A stretch of DNA of 64,000 nt, from contig NZ_JACYFC010000002.1 in assembly GCF_014803385.1 (NCBI RefSeq), positions 496,001 through 560,000 of the forward strand, in the 5' to 3' direction. Shown here in pieces: positions 45,556 through 56,509 of this stretch (positions within the stretch are counted from its first letter, which is position 1; each line of letters starts with the position of its first letter). Both the position numbers and the translations under genes were made by a program. The notes below the pieces were generated by a model. That model saw only the letters and a list, made by a program, of their open reading frames with translations. It had not been told where the DNA came from and did no database searches. Source of the DNA: Marinomonas colpomeniae (GTDB taxonomy: Bacteria > Pseudomonadota > Gammaproteobacteria > Pseudomonadales > Marinomonadaceae).

Positions 45556-46569
45556 ATGAGTACACGTGTACTAATATGTGACGATTCAAAGCTTGCCAGA
45601 AATCAAATGGCTAGAGTGTTACCGACAGACTGGGATGTTGAAGTCGAATACGCTGAGAACGGCCAAGAAGCCTTAGAATTATTATCGGCTTCAGCTTTTG
45701 ATATTCTATTTTTAGATTTAAATATGCCAGTGAAAGATGGCTATGAAACGCTTGAGGCTTTGCAGTCTTTTTCTCAGTCTCCTGCTGTCATTGTTGTCTC
45801 TGGCGATGTTCAGCCAAAAGCGATTGAACGTGTTAAAGACATGGGCGCAGTAGCTTTTCATAAAAAACCGGCTTCAGGCGAAGAACTTCGTACCTTACTT
45901 ATCTCTCTAGATCTTTTTTCTGCTGATATAAATAATGCTCAGCCTGCTGTTGAGATCGTCACTGCTGCTGAACAATTTACTCTTAATGAATGTCTACAAG
46001 AAATATCAAACATCGCAATGGGACGTGCCGCTAGCGTGCTTGCAGAGATGTTAAATGTGTTTATTAAGCTGCCAGTGCCTACTGTGAATATTTTAGAGGT
46101 CGGCGAGCTGCAAATGGCACTTGATTATAGTGTGAAGGCAGAGAGTTGCTCAGCTGTATCACAAGGCTTTGTTGGATCAGGTATTGCGTTTGAAGCCTTG
46201 TTAATCTTCAGCGACTCTAGTTTTCCAGATATGGCGAAACTTCTTGGTGTTACTGAAAATATTACCAGAGAGTTAGAAACAGAACTTCTAATGGATGTTT
46301 CCTCTATTTTGGTTGGTCCTTTTATGACGGCCATCGGTAAACAACTAAATATCGATTTTAGCCACAGTCACCCAGTTCTTTTAGGTCAACATGTTACAAT
46401 TGCTGACTTAATTAATGTGAAAAAAGCGACATGGCAACGAACGCTTGCTGTTGAAATTGTTTATGAAGTAGAAAACTATCAAATCAGTTGTGACTTGATG
46501 CTGCTGTTTACAGAAGATTCTGTACCAACACTTGAGAACTTACTGTCGTTTTTAGTGGAGGATGAGTGA
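45556..46569 (+). CDS. Response regulator with CheC-like phosphatase domain
   Basis: A 337-residue fusion: receiver domain (about 1-120, phospho-acceptor Asp54 in LFLDLNMPVKDG, lysine in FHKKPAS) and a CheC/CheX-like C-terminal domain (about 140-337). The first phosphatase helix reads ECLQEISNIAMGRAASVLAE, keeping the key Glu and Asn; the second, ELLMDVSSILVGPFMTAI, has lost the Asn. It may dephosphorylate CheY-like proteins under control of its own phosphorylation. It overlaps the PAS gene by four bases. Confidence 0.85.
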   Translation: MSTRVLICDDSKLARNQMARVLPTDWDVEVEYAENGQEALELLSASAFDILFLDLNMPVKDGYETLEALQSFSQSPAVIVVSGDVQPKAIERVKDMGAVAFHKKPASGEELRTLLISLDLFSADINNAQPAVEIVTAAEQFTLNECLQEISNIAMGRAASVLAEMLNVFIKLPVPTVNILEVGELQMALDYSVKAESCSAVSQGFVGSGIAFEALLIFSDSSFPDMAKLLGVTENITRELETELLMDVSSILVGPFMTAIGKQLNIDFSHSHPVLLGQHVTIADLINVKKATWQRTLAVEIVYEVENYQISCDLMLLFTEDSVPTLENLLSFLVEDE

Positions 46570-47054
46570 TGAGTAATGAAGCCGAAGGATTAGCAGATCT
46601 TCATTGGATGTTTGATATGCTCCATCATATTGACGTTGGGCTAGTTGTATTGAATGAAAAATATGAAGTGCAGCTTTGGAATAGCTTTATGGAGAACCAT
46701 AGCGGTGTTAGCTCATCAATAGCAAAACAACAGTCTTTATTGAGCATTTTTCCAAATTTAGATACTGGATGGCTGCGTCAAAAAATGGACAATGTTTTTG
46801 GATTGAAAACGCCAATTTACATTTCTTGGGAACAGCGACCTAACTTGTTCCCTTTTAAGAGTTATCGTCCTATTACTGGTATTGCTAATAAAATGTACCA
46901 AAACGTTGCGATTCGTCCTATATCGAGTCCTAATGGTGCTATTAAACACCTTTGTTTAGTTGTTTATGATGTAACAGACATTGCTACTAATAAAATCGCC
47001 TTGTCAGCAGCAAATGATAAATTAAAACGACTGACAAGTGCTTTATCTAAGTAG
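46566..47054 (+). CDS. PAS-domain protein without output domain
   Basis: A 162-residue protein with one PAS domain (about 12-140; HIDVGLVVLNEKYEVQLWN at the start, LCLVVYDVTDIA at the end) and a short coiled coil NDKLKRLTSALSK. In many homologues that coil leads into a GGDEF domain; here the gene stops, so it is a sensor module only. The four-base overlap with the receiver-CheC gene indicates that both work together. Confidence 0.75.
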   Translation: MMSNEAEGLADLHWMFDMLHHIDVGLVVLNEKYEVQLWNSFMENHSGVSSSIAKQQSLLSIFPNLDTGWLRQKMDNVFGLKTPIYISWEQRPNLFPFKSYRPITGIANKMYQNVAIRPISSPNGAIKHLCLVVYDVTDIATNKIALSAANDKLKRLTSALSK

Positions 47055-47113
47055 CCTGACACCAATTTTTCTAAGAAAAAACCAAGGTAGATAATTGCTA
47101 TTAATGATCAAGT

Positions 47114-47593
47114 TTAAGGCGCTAAATATAGGCTCTTTAATTTGTCCAGTTGTAACTCGCCAAGCAAACACTGTCCTTCTGGGTCAATAAGAATTCGACC
47201 ATTCATAGCCTCACGACCAAGCAGCATTCTATAACCCATGCTGTCTCGGTTCGTTAGAGTGACTTCAATCTCCCATCGCTTTCCACCTAAAGAGAGCTCA
47301 ATGCAAATAACTGGGCGTTTTTCTTTGTCCCCGCTGGAACTTTTAATGACGCGTTGATCAATAAGAGGCGCTTCGCAATGCACTGTGATTTTTTTATTCT
47401 TTTGTAATGGGTGTACTTCGAATCTTACCCATTGTTCATCATTCTGAGAGAACTTCTGAATATTGACTGCGTGCATTGAAGAGGTTTTTGCGCCAGAATC
47501 AACTCGAGCTTTAATCGCAGGGATTTTAAGGGAAGGAAAAGCGCACCATTCGTCGCTACCAATAATAGTTTTTGCTTCATTTAGTTGGTTCAT
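47114..47593 (-). CDS. Retropepsin-like protein of the 'ATP-dependent zinc protease' family (PF05618)
   Basis: A 159-residue protein. The catalytic-like motif ARVDSGAKTSSMHA near residue 30 and the C-terminal LGREAMNGRILIDPEG fit the PF05618 family, predicted to have an aspartic (retropepsin-like) fold despite its name. It may cleave peptides or polyglutamate tails, as relatives lie near RimK-type ligases; no such ligase is adjacent here. Convergent with the PAS gene. Confidence 0.8.
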   Translation of the reverse strand: MNQLNEAKTIIGSDEWCAFPSLKIPAIKARVDSGAKTSSMHAVNIQKFSQNDEQWVRFEVHPLQKNKKITVHCEAPLIDQRVIKSSSGDKEKRPVICIELSLGGKRWEIEVTLTNRDSMGYRMLLGREAMNGRILIDPEGQCLLGELQLDKLKSLYLAP

Positions 47594-47816
47594 AGAAAGT
47601 ACAGTGCCCTTAAAAAAGAAAGTAGTCGTTTTTGCTGGAATAAAAAAGTGCTGTGATTCCCCATGCTTTATAGCTTAAAACAGAGATTAGAGTAAGTTAT
47701 TATTGATGTGTAGTAGACTTATTTGCTCTGCTGAATTGTCAGTATAGACACAAGCTCTTGTAATCGTAATATCTGAAGTTAATATGTGCACACAATAATT
47801 TTTTTTGGAGTTGTTA

Positions 47817-48737
47817 ATGAATGGCCAACTGATAAACGAGTTGGAAGAGCTGGGAGGCGAGATACGCCCAGCAAGCTTGAAAAAGTGCGATGAAATTGTC
47901 ATTGATCAACCGGGCTTTAGCGCTATCATTGCGTTATGGGGCGGGCACTTGAAAAGCTTTATTCCTGCTGGTCAAGAGGACCTTCTGTTTCAATCTGCGA
48001 ATCATGGTGGCGATGGGCGTTTTGATCGTCGACATATGGGCGTCCCTGTATGCTGGCCTTGGTTTGGTGCGAATGAAGACCATGACGACTATCCTGCACA
48101 CGGTCTTGCTCGTTACTTCCGTTGGGAGCTTATTGAAGCGGGCCGCTTTAAAAACGGTGATGTGAAAATTGTTATTCGTTTAGCATCCGAAAACCATCCT
48201 TTGATTGAAGAAATGTGGCCATTAGCCTTCGAATTGAGACAGGTGTTTAGATTGTCGAGCAAAGGTTTCAGTATTAATTTCTCTGCCGCTAACTTATCTG
48301 ATAAATCGATGCCAATCAGTGAGGCGCTTCACACGTATTTTAATGTAGCTGATAACCAAGTTGCAGAAGTTCACGGGTTGGAGCAGGTTACCTACGTAGA
48401 CAAACTAGATAACAATAGTCGTCAGAAGAGCGATAGTCTTGTAACGCCGTGTGAGAGCATGGATAGGGTGTATGTATCCTCGCCAGAAGAATATGAAATA
48501 CGCGATCCAGTATTTAATAGAAGATTAGTTATGCAGGTAGAAGGCAGTCAAAGTACTGTGTTATGGAATCCTGGTCCAGAGCTAACTAAATTGCGCACCG
48601 ATATGGAAGATGATGAGTATCGTCGTTTTGTTTGTGTTGAAGCCGCAAATGTCCTTACTGATGCTTATGAAATTGCACCAGGTGCAATACACCAATTGAA
48701 GCTAAAAGTAAGACACAAGCAACTTACTGAGTCATAG
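47817..48737 (+). CDS. D-hexose-6-phosphate mutarotase (YeaD-like)
   Basis: A 306-residue aldose-1-epimerase-fold protein. HMGVPVCWPWFGANEDHDDYPAHGLARYFRW near residue 70 and SEALHTYFNVADN near 165 carry the active-site histidines. It interconverts anomers of hexose-6-phosphates. ATG at 47817 has GGAG 6 bases upstream. A strong terminator follows. Confidence 0.88.
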   Translation: MNGQLINELEELGGEIRPASLKKCDEIVIDQPGFSAIIALWGGHLKSFIPAGQEDLLFQSANHGGDGRFDRRHMGVPVCWPWFGANEDHDDYPAHGLARYFRWELIEAGRFKNGDVKIVIRLASENHPLIEEMWPLAFELRQVFRLSSKGFSINFSAANLSDKSMPISEALHTYFNVADNQVAEVHGLEQVTYVDKLDNNSRQKSDSLVTPCESMDRVYVSSPEEYEIRDPVFNRRLVMQVEGSQSTVLWNPGPELTKLRTDMEDDEYRRFVCVEAANVLTDAYEIAPGAIHQLKLKVRHKQLTES

Positions 48738-48783
48738 AGTAATCATGTTGTAAGGTTATTTTCTTGTCTTAAAATATGTCGTA

Positions 48784-48821
48784 AAAAAGCCCGCCTGTTT
48801 TAATTCAGGCGGGCTTTTTTG
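48784..48821. terminator. Terminator between mutarotase and crc
   Basis: Arms AAAAAAGCCCGCCTG and CAGGCGGGCTTTTTT with an 8-base loop between convergent genes. A- and T-runs on both sides make it bidirectional. Confidence 0.93.
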
Positions 48822-48847
48822 TTATCTCAGTTTTGCTTTATACAAAC

Positions 48848-49624
48848 TTAATCGAGGTCATATTCCATAATTAATGGCGCGTGATCTGAAAAACGCTGGC
48901 CTTTATAGATGGAGCCACTTTGGATTTGGTTTTTAATACCAGGTGTCGTAATTTGATAATCTAAACGACCGCCTTCATCCAGTTTCCATGCACGTTCATA
49001 ATCTGGCCACCAAGTATATTGCTTGTCTTGTTTGTTTACTTGGCGAAAAGCATCAATGTATTCCATTTCATTGAATATTTCGTTTATCCATTTACGCTCT
49101 TCTGGTAAAAAGCCGGAATTTCTTTGATTAACGAACCAGCTGCTTACATCAATAGGTGAGCGAGCGACGTTTGCTGTGCCGCAAAAAATAAATTCTCGAC
49201 GTTTACGGCGCGTTTTAACTAGATGATTTTTAAAACCTTCCATAAAACGATATTTATGCTCTTGCAGTGTCTCTTCGTGGTTTGAGCCATGCGGCGTCAA
49301 AAATGCGCCAATGCTGACTTTATCGAAATCGGCTTGAATAAAGCGTCCTTCAAAGTCACATTCAGGAAACCCCATGCCTGTCATAATCGCTTTAGGCATG
49401 GTTTTACTATAGATGGCAACGCCCGCTTGATCAGGGTTTTCTAAAGACTCAAAGAAGTATGTGTTGTATCCAGGTGGAAAGAAAACGCTGTCTTTAAGCG
49501 TACGTTCATCTGCCTGTATATCTTGTAGACACACAACATCTGGGTCCTGACGAACCATCCATTCAAAAAAGCCACGATCGGCTGCTTGTTTTATTCCGTT
49601 TACATTAAGGCTGATGACCTTCAT
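48848..49624 (-). CDS. crc: Catabolite repression control protein Crc (inactive ExoIII-like)
   Basis: A 258-residue exonuclease-III-fold protein. Catalytic residues of true ExoIII are altered: the metal Glu is Asp35 (CLQDIQ), and the GDxN motif reads GTANV. This, together with KTRRKRREFIFCG and its place beside pyrE, marks it as Crc, as in pseudomonads. Crc works with Hfq to block translation of catabolic mRNAs while preferred carbon is present. The many catabolic operons in this window are plausible targets. Divergent from pyrE. Confidence 0.88.
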   Translation of the reverse strand: MKVISLNVNGIKQAADRGFFEWMVRQDPDVVCLQDIQADERTLKDSVFFPPGYNTYFFESLENPDQAGVAIYSKTMPKAIMTGMGFPECDFEGRFIQADFDKVSIGAFLTPHGSNHEETLQEHKYRFMEGFKNHLVKTRRKRREFIFCGTANVARSPIDVSSWFVNQRNSGFLPEERKWINEIFNEMEYIDAFRQVNKQDKQYTWWPDYERAWKLDEGGRLDYQITTPGIKNQIQSGSIYKGQRFSDHAPLIMEYDLD

Positions 49625-49740
49625 TTATGGTCCCTACAATTCCTAGCCGTGTGTTATATTAGCGCCTATACAATGTTGGCATGGCTTCGCTCGTTCTTGG
49701 CGGCGCTTTGTTGTGTACTTTTTATCTTTCTGGAGTTGGC

Positions 49741-50388
49741 ATGAAACCTTACCAAAGAGACTTTATTGAATTCGCAATTGAACAGAATGTACTGCGCTTT
49801 GGCGAATTTACTCTTAAATCGGGCCGTGTAAGTCCTTACTTTTTTAATGCAGGCCTGTTTAGTTCTGGGCAAGCACTGGCTAAGTTAGGACGCTTTTACG
49901 CGGCTTCGTTAATGGAAGCAAATGTTCCATTTGATGTTCTATTCGGCCCTGCCTATAAAGGCATTCCATTAGCAACAACAACCGCTGTTGCTCTTTATGA
50001 CCACCATGATGTAGATACACCATACGTATTCAACCGCAAAGAAGCAAAAGCTCATGGTGAAGGCGGTTCACTTGTTGGTGCACCATTAGCAGGTAACGTC
50101 ATGATTATCGATGATGTTATTACTGCTGGAACAGCCATTCGAGAAGTTATGGCGATTATCCAAGAGGCTAATGCCGCTCCCGCTGGTGTTCTTATCGCCT
50201 TAGATCGTCAAGAACGAGGCCAAGGTGAGTTATCTGCAATTCAAGAAGTCGAACGTGACTTTGGTATGCCTGTTATCAGCATAGTGTCTCTAAATGACAT
50301 TATGACGTATTTATCAGAACAGAACACCACTGAATTTGCAGAACATCTTGGTGCAGTTAAAGCGTATCGTCTTCAATACGGTATCTAA
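49741..50388 (+). CDS. pyrE: Orotate phosphoribosyltransferase
   Basis: A 215-residue PyrE, turning orotate and PRPP into OMP. The PRPP loop [17 protein letters not shown] is near residue 118, the catalytic loop [13 protein letters not shown] near 98. ATG at 49741 has GGAG 6 bases upstream; the longer frame from 49681 is upstream leader. Divergent from crc, with about 115 bases between. Confidence 0.95.
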   Translation: MKPYQRDFIEFAIEQNVLRFGEFTLKSGRVSPYFFNAGLFSSGQALAKLGRFYAASLMEANVPFDVLFGPAYKGIPLATTTAVALYDHHDVDTPYVFNRKEAKAHGEGGSLVGAPLAGNVMIIDDVITAGTAIREVMAIIQEANAAPAGVLIALDRQERGQGELSAIQEVERDFGMPVISIVSLNDIMTYLSEQNTTEFAEHLGAVKAYRLQYGI

Positions 50389-50427
50389 TTTAGTGCTGAA
50401 AAAGGGTTTGAGACATTGTTTCGAACC

Positions 50428-51021
50428 CTAGCGATTTAGCATCAAATTTTGTGCCAATACATCCCATTGCTCTTGCCAAATGTCCATTGGCTTAACTTTA
50501 AATTCGCTGCGTACATAATGGCGAATTTTACCTTCAATAATTGCGATAAGAAAATTCGCACAAGGTGCTACTCCCATTGTTGGTCGTAAACCTTGTTTCA
50601 AGTCTGCTTCACGAATAATTTGTTTTAGCTGAGTTTCAATTCGATCAAACACCTGAGTGATGCGGACTCGTAAACGCTCTGTTTCACCAGCTAATGCATC
50701 TGCGGTTAATAAGCGGCACATGCCGGGGTTTTGCTCAGCAAAACCGAGTACGAGTGTCATGATCATCTCTATACGAGCAATAGCATTGCTTTCTTCTTGT
50801 ATTATTCGGGTAATTCGAGTGAATAAACTTTCTTCAATGAATTCGATTAGGCCTTCAAACATCTTTGCCTTGCTAGGAAAATGACGATAGAGTGCCGCTT
50901 CAGATACACCCACTTGCTTCGCTAAAGCAGCAGTAGTGATACGTGCACCTGGACTGCTCTCTAACATTTGAGCAAGTGCTTGTAATATCTGTGTGCGACG
51001 ATCCGTTTTTTTGTTGCTCAT
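50428..51021 (-). CDS. slmA: Nucleoid occlusion factor SlmA
   Basis: A 197-residue TetR-family protein that blocks FtsZ ring assembly over the chromosome. The helix-turn-helix is RITTAALAKQVGVSEAALYRHF near residue 21, then FPSKAKMFEGLIEFIEE, which matches SlmA. Convergent with pyrE; upstream argB is on the same strand as in related genomes. Confidence 0.92.
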   Translation of the reverse strand: MSNKKTDRRTQILQALAQMLESSPGARITTAALAKQVGVSEAALYRHFPSKAKMFEGLIEFIEESLFTRITRIIQEESNAIARIEMIMTLVLGFAEQNPGMCRLLTADALAGETERLRVRITQVFDRIETQLKQIIREADLKQGLRPTMGVAPCANFLIAIIEGKIRHYVRSEFKVKPMDIWQEQWDVLAQNLMLNR

Positions 51022-51081
51022 TTGTCGTTTCCAGTTTTTTGCCAGTGTTGTTTAATTGCTCATTAATAAAAATGTATGAGT

Positions 51082-52321
<1,240 letters not shown>

Positions 52322-52780
52322 TTATTTTGTGCCTGTGTGGCCAAAGCCGCCTTCACCACGTTCTGTGCTTTCAAACTCAGCCACAATATTAAATTCAGCT
52401 TGAATGACTGGAATTAGAACCAGTTGTGCAACGCGTTCACCTGGCTCTATTGTAAATGTCGTTTTACCACGGTTCCAGCATGACACCATTAGCTCGCCTT
52501 GATAATCTGAGTCGATTAGTCCAACAAGATTTCCTAAAACGATACCGTGTTTATGACCTAGTCCAGAGCGAGGTAAAATGGTGGCGGCCAAGCCTGGATC
52601 TTGAATGTATATAGACAAACCAGTTGGCAATAGTGTTGTTTCGCCAGGAGCAAGCTCAAGTGCTGAATCTAGGCAAGCACGGAGGTCTAAACCAGCAGAA
52701 CCTTCTGTTGCGTAAGTTGGCATCGGTATTTCTTTGCCGATTTTGTCATTAACAATTTTTAGCTGGATAGTTTGTTTCAT
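52322..52780 (-). CDS. dut: Deoxyuridine 5'-triphosphate nucleotidohydrolase
   Basis: A 152-residue trimeric dUTPase, converting dUTP to dUMP. Conserved motifs include [44 protein letters not shown] and the C-terminal [10 protein letters not shown]. Follows coaBC on the same strand, 42 bases apart. Confidence 0.96.
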   Translation of the reverse strand: MKQTIQLKIVNDKIGKEIPMPTYATEGSAGLDLRACLDSALELAPGETTLLPTGLSIYIQDPGLAATILPRSGLGHKHGIVLGNLVGLIDSDYQGELMVSCWNRGKTTFTIEPGERVAQLVLIPVIQAEFNIVAEFESTERGEGGFGHTGTK

Positions 52781-52822
52781 TTTTAATCTCTTCTTAATTC
52801 TCTTTCTAAAGCGCTAGTATCT

Positions 52823-54037
52823 TTATAGAGAGTGTGTGTAAATAAATTCTACTAGTTGGTTTGCTAGTTCGCTTTTTGCTGCTTTATCTGGGGCCCAAGT
52901 TTCATTGTGCGTAATCACAGTGACTTGGTTTTCGTCTTGATTAAAGCCAATATCAGTGCGTGAAACATCGTTGGCGACAATAATGTCTAACCCCTTACGT
53001 TCTAATTTACCTTGTGCGTATTCGATCACATTTTGGGTTTCAGCGGCAAATCCAACCATGATTTTTGCGCGTTTATTTTTGGAAAGAGTTGCAATAATGT
53101 CTGGGTTTTTAACTAGGGTAAGTTGCATTTCATCGCTATCAGGTTGTTTTTTCATTTTTTGATCTGTAGCGGTTTTTATTTTGAAATCAGCAACAGCTGC
53201 GGCGCCAATAAATACATCTGCTTGTGTTGTCATGTTTTGTTCGCAAACAGCGAGCATGTCGTCTGCGCTTTTTACAGAAATTACATTCGCCCCTTTAGGT
53301 GGAGGGCATTGTGTAGGGCCGCTTATTAACGTAACTGCAGCGCCTCGCTTTAATGCAGCAGAGGCCAGTGCATATCCCATTTTTCCTGAGCTGTGATTAC
53401 TGATATAACGAACAGGATCAATTGCTTCCATGGTTGGACCTGCGGTGATAACCCAATGCTGGCCTATAAGGTCTTGCTCAACTTCTGTTGTTTGAAAGAG
53501 TTTTGTTATGAGGTTAAATATATCCGCAGGTTCGCTCATTCGCCCTGGACCAATATCCCCGCAGGCTTGTGCACCATCGGCAGGTCCAATGCTCAACACA
53601 CCGCGCTCAGTTAATAGCTTCGCATTGGCTTGAGTGGCTGGATGGCGCCACATGGCTTGATTCATCGCAGGAGCAATAAGTACGGGAGATTCTGTTGCGA
53701 TACATAATGTTGAAAGTAAGTCATTCGCCATGCCTTGTGTATAGCGCGCCATGAAGTCAGCCGATGCGGGTGCTATAACGATCAGGTCTGCCCATTTTGC
53801 TAATTCAATGTGACCCATTCCTGCTTCAGCGTTAGGGTCTAATAACGTGCTGCGTACAGGGCGCCCAGAAATGGCTTGTAGCGTCATTTCTGTTACAAAT
53901 GCTTTTGCCCCTTCGGTTAAAACGACTTGAACGTCTGCGCCAGCCTTAGTTAATAAACGAATTAGCTCGATACTTTTATAAGCAGCAATGCCACCAGTAA
54001 TGCCTAATAGAATGCGTTTTTGGGCTAGGTTTGACAT
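52823..54037 (-). CDS. coaBC: Bifunctional phosphopantothenoylcysteine decarboxylase / phosphopantothenate-cysteine ligase
   Basis: A 404-residue fusion. The N-terminal flavin decarboxylase CoaC (about 1-185; LLGITGGIAAYKSIELIR, PAMNQAMWRHPATQAN) is followed by CoaB ligase (HWVITAGPTMEAIDPVRYISNHSSGKMGYALA near residue 195). Two steps of coenzyme A synthesis. The start is taken at 54037 with GAGAAG 6 bases upstream; the 36 extra residues of the longer frame look like leader. Confidence 0.94.
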   Translation of the reverse strand: MSNLAQKRILLGITGGIAAYKSIELIRLLTKAGADVQVVLTEGAKAFVTEMTLQAISGRPVRSTLLDPNAEAGMGHIELAKWADLIVIAPASADFMARYTQGMANDLLSTLCIATESPVLIAPAMNQAMWRHPATQANAKLLTERGVLSIGPADGAQACGDIGPGRMSEPADIFNLITKLFQTTEVEQDLIGQHWVITAGPTMEAIDPVRYISNHSSGKMGYALASAALKRGAAVTLISGPTQCPPPKGANVISVKSADDMLAVCEQNMTTQADVFIGAAAVADFKIKTATDQKMKKQPDSDEMQLTLVKNPDIIATLSKNKRAKIMVGFAAETQNVIEYAQGKLERKGLDIIVANDVSRTDIGFNQDENQVTVITHNETWAPDKAAKSELANQLVEFIYTHSL

Positions 54038-54175
54038 AAAAAACTTCTCAATTCGTTCTGTGATAGATAAGGTTAGTAAAGAGGCAGGATGCCTACTGTT
54101 TTTTCGTTCTTTTATTTTTCTGCTGTTTGAGTTTATAAGTCTCAAGCAAGATTACCATGTATCAAGGAGTAGATC

Positions 54176-54850
54176 ATGAGTATAAAACATTGGCCAGAAC
54201 AAGAAAGACCTAGAGAAAAACTCATACATAAAGGTGCAGAAGCCTTAAGTGATGCAGAGTTATTAGCTATTTTTCTTCGTACCGGAACACAAGGAATCAG
54301 TGCTGTTGAACTCGCTCGACAAGTATTGACCCAATTTGGTGGATTACGTTCCCTTATGTCGGCCAGTAGAGAAGAATTTTGCAAAGGTTTTGGTTTGGGG
54401 GATGCAAAATACACCCAACTTCAAGCGGTTCTAGAGATGTCTAAGCGTCATTTGCAAGAGCAGCTAATGCGCGAAACGGTCTTCACCAGTGCAGAACATG
54501 TTCGAACGTATCTTTCTTCTCAGTTGCGTCATTCTCAGCGAGAAATTTTCGCAGTTCTCTTTTTAGACACGCAACATCGGCTCATTCGTTATCAAGAGCT
54601 CTTCATGGGGACGATAGATGCGGCCGCTGTTTACCCTCGTGAAGTAGTGAAAGCGGCACTTCAATATAATGCCGCTGCTGTGATTCTCGCCCACAACCAC
54701 CCAAGCGGCGTGGCTGAACCGAGTCAATCCGATATATCCATCACAGCTAAAATAAAAGACGCGCTGAATTTGATCGATGTCAGGCTGTTAGATCACTTTG
54801 TAGTGGGAGATAGCATGCCTGTATCGCTCGCTGAAAGAGGCTTGGTGTAG
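54176..54850 (+). CDS. radC: RadC family protein (JAB/MPN domain)
   Basis: A 224-residue protein. An N-terminal helix-hairpin-helix-like part is followed by the JAMM metalloprotease-like motif [17 protein letters not shown] near residue 172, and [21 protein letters not shown]. Function is unproved; once linked to DNA repair. Divergent from coaBC, as in most gammaproteobacteria. Confidence 0.93.
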   Translation: MSIKHWPEQERPREKLIHKGAEALSDAELLAIFLRTGTQGISAVELARQVLTQFGGLRSLMSASREEFCKGFGLGDAKYTQLQAVLEMSKRHLQEQLMRETVFTSAEHVRTYLSSQLRHSQREIFAVLFLDTQHRLIRYQELFMGTIDAAAVYPREVVKAALQYNAAAVILAHNHPSGVAEPSQSDISITAKIKDALNLIDVRLLDHFVVGDSMPVSLAERGLV

Positions 54851-54950
54851 CTAAGGTGTACTTTAACTTTGATTGGAAATGAGTAATTCATGTATCATAT
54901 TTAATAGGCTTAACTAAACTTCTATATATTAAACGGATGAATATAAACTT

Positions 54951-55829
54951 ATGCCAAGCACTCAAGTAGTTTTTCTTGCCTTTGGGCCTCGTGTTGATTT
55001 GTATGCTCAGATTTATTTTGCTTTGCGCTCCGCTCAGAGTTGGCGAGAAGGTAATTACAATGTTACTGTCTTGACAGACAGGCCAGAGTTTATGGCTTCT
55101 CTAAAGGAAGAGGTAGATATTATACATTTATCTTCTGAAACTTTAGTTGAATGGCGAGGAAAACACGATTTTCTTTGGCGCATAAAAATGAAAGCAATAG
55201 AACACGTTGCCAAGATACACCCAGAAGATCACATTTTGTATTTTGATTCAGATATAGTCGTTGCTAAATCTCTTGATATGCTTATTTCACGACTTGATAG
55301 TGGCTCATCAATAATGCATATAAAAGAAAAAATCATAGCATCTTCGTCTTCAAGTAAAGACAAAAAACTAAGTAAGGCACTCTCTGGTTTTGAATGTTCT
55401 AAATATAAGTTTGATGATGCTTCTGAAATGTATAATGCTGGTGTCATGGGGGTTCCTGCTGGTAAATCTATTCAAGTTCTATCTGATGCGATTGATTTAT
55501 GTGATGCCCTTTGTGATACGGAAGCTGATAAAACATATTTAGAACAACTTGCTTTTTCAATAGCGTTAAAAGCCACAGGTAATCTATTGACGGCTGAAGA
55601 TGTGATTATCCATTATTGGGGGAATAAAGATAACTGGAATAATCTGATCGAAAATTATCTTCTAGAGAGTAAGTTTAAGCAGCTTAGTAAAGAGGCTGAA
55701 CTTGAAATGATGCGTGATATCAACTTTTCTGAAACGCCTTATTATTATCGAATACAAGCAACGAACAGAAGATTTAAAAAACTAGCTGATAAAATTTTCA
55801 GCGGCGAACGGATGCACTTTTTTAGTTAA
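54951..55829 (+). CDS. GT-A-like glycosyltransferase, family uncertain
   Basis: A 292-residue cytoplasmic protein with the look of a nucleotide-sugar transferase: a beta-alpha start (VVFLAFGPRVDLYAQIYFALRSA), a metal motif DSD in ILYFDSDIVVAKSLDML near residue 101, an acceptor region YNAGVMGVPAG and a late HYWGNK that could supply a metal histidine. The target sugar and acceptor are unknown. It stands alone between radC and an Lrp regulator, where rpmB often follows directly; it looks like an insertion, more AT-rich than neighbours. Confidence 0.6.
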   Translation: MPSTQVVFLAFGPRVDLYAQIYFALRSAQSWREGNYNVTVLTDRPEFMASLKEEVDIIHLSSETLVEWRGKHDFLWRIKMKAIEHVAKIHPEDHILYFDSDIVVAKSLDMLISRLDSGSSIMHIKEKIIASSSSSKDKKLSKALSGFECSKYKFDDASEMYNAGVMGVPAGKSIQVLSDAIDLCDALCDTEADKTYLEQLAFSIALKATGNLLTAEDVIIHYWGNKDNWNNLIENYLLESKFKQLSKEAELEMMRDINFSETPYYYRIQATNRRFKKLADKIFSGERMHFFS

Positions 55830-55947
55830 AAGGGCATTTTTCACTTATATCATACTAATTAGAAAGTGCTTTTTATTTGCTAATGGGTCTCTTCGTTTGA
55901 AGTGCCTGATAAATCTTATACAGTGTTTGTTTGGTTTTAGATATTTC

Positions 55948-56403
55948 TTAGAAGAAAGGAATATCTAAGCCAACTTTAACGTTCCCCATGACAACATTTG
56001 AATGAAATTTGAGAATACTGTCATCATCTAAAAAAAGTTCTTGAGTGATAACGTCATATCTTTTCATACTGATAGCGGCAATGACTAGAATAAAGTCATT
56101 CTCTCCAGCGACGTAGTAACACTGTTGGACTTCTGGATAGTTGGCGGTCTTAGTCTTGAAGTTATTCATAATGGCTGTGCCGCATTGTTTTAGTGTTACT
56201 TCGGCAATGACTAGTATATGACCTCTTAGATTGGCGGTGTTTAAGACGGCCACTTCTTTTTCTATTACGCCTGACTGACGCAAGGCTTTTAACCTTCTCT
56301 GAACAGCGGTCGCTGATAATCCAATTTCTTGGCCGATTTTCTCAGTAGTCAGGCGAGCATTTCGTTGCATTATTTGTAGAATTTGGTGGTCGAAAGAATC
56401 CAT
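55948..56403 (-). CDS. Lrp/AsnC-family regulator
   Basis: A 151-residue regulator. Helix-turn-helix about 20-43 (TTEKIGQEIGLSATAVQRRLKAL) and the C-terminal RAM ligand-binding domain (VQQCYYVAGENDFILVIAA). It is divergent from an EamA transporter with a 106-base gap; this arrangement is typical of amino-acid exporters controlled by an Lrp-type sensor of the same amino acid. Confidence 0.87.
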   Translation of the reverse strand: MDSFDHQILQIMQRNARLTTEKIGQEIGLSATAVQRRLKALRQSGVIEKEVAVLNTANLRGHILVIAEVTLKQCGTAIMNNFKTKTANYPEVQQCYYVAGENDFILVIAAISMKRYDVITQELFLDDDSILKFHSNVVMGNVKVGLDIPFF

Positions 56404-56509
56404 CTGATGAAAATCCTCTTTAAATTGTATTTTATGCAGTTATTCGGCGTAATTGAGTCTATTCCGATGCGTTTCGTTTTTAGTGTGCTCTTAAAATAGA
56501 GAAAATCCA

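Noticed and set aside
48848-49624. Active exonuclease III (xthA)
   Set aside because: Key catalytic residues differ and the context is crc-pyrE.
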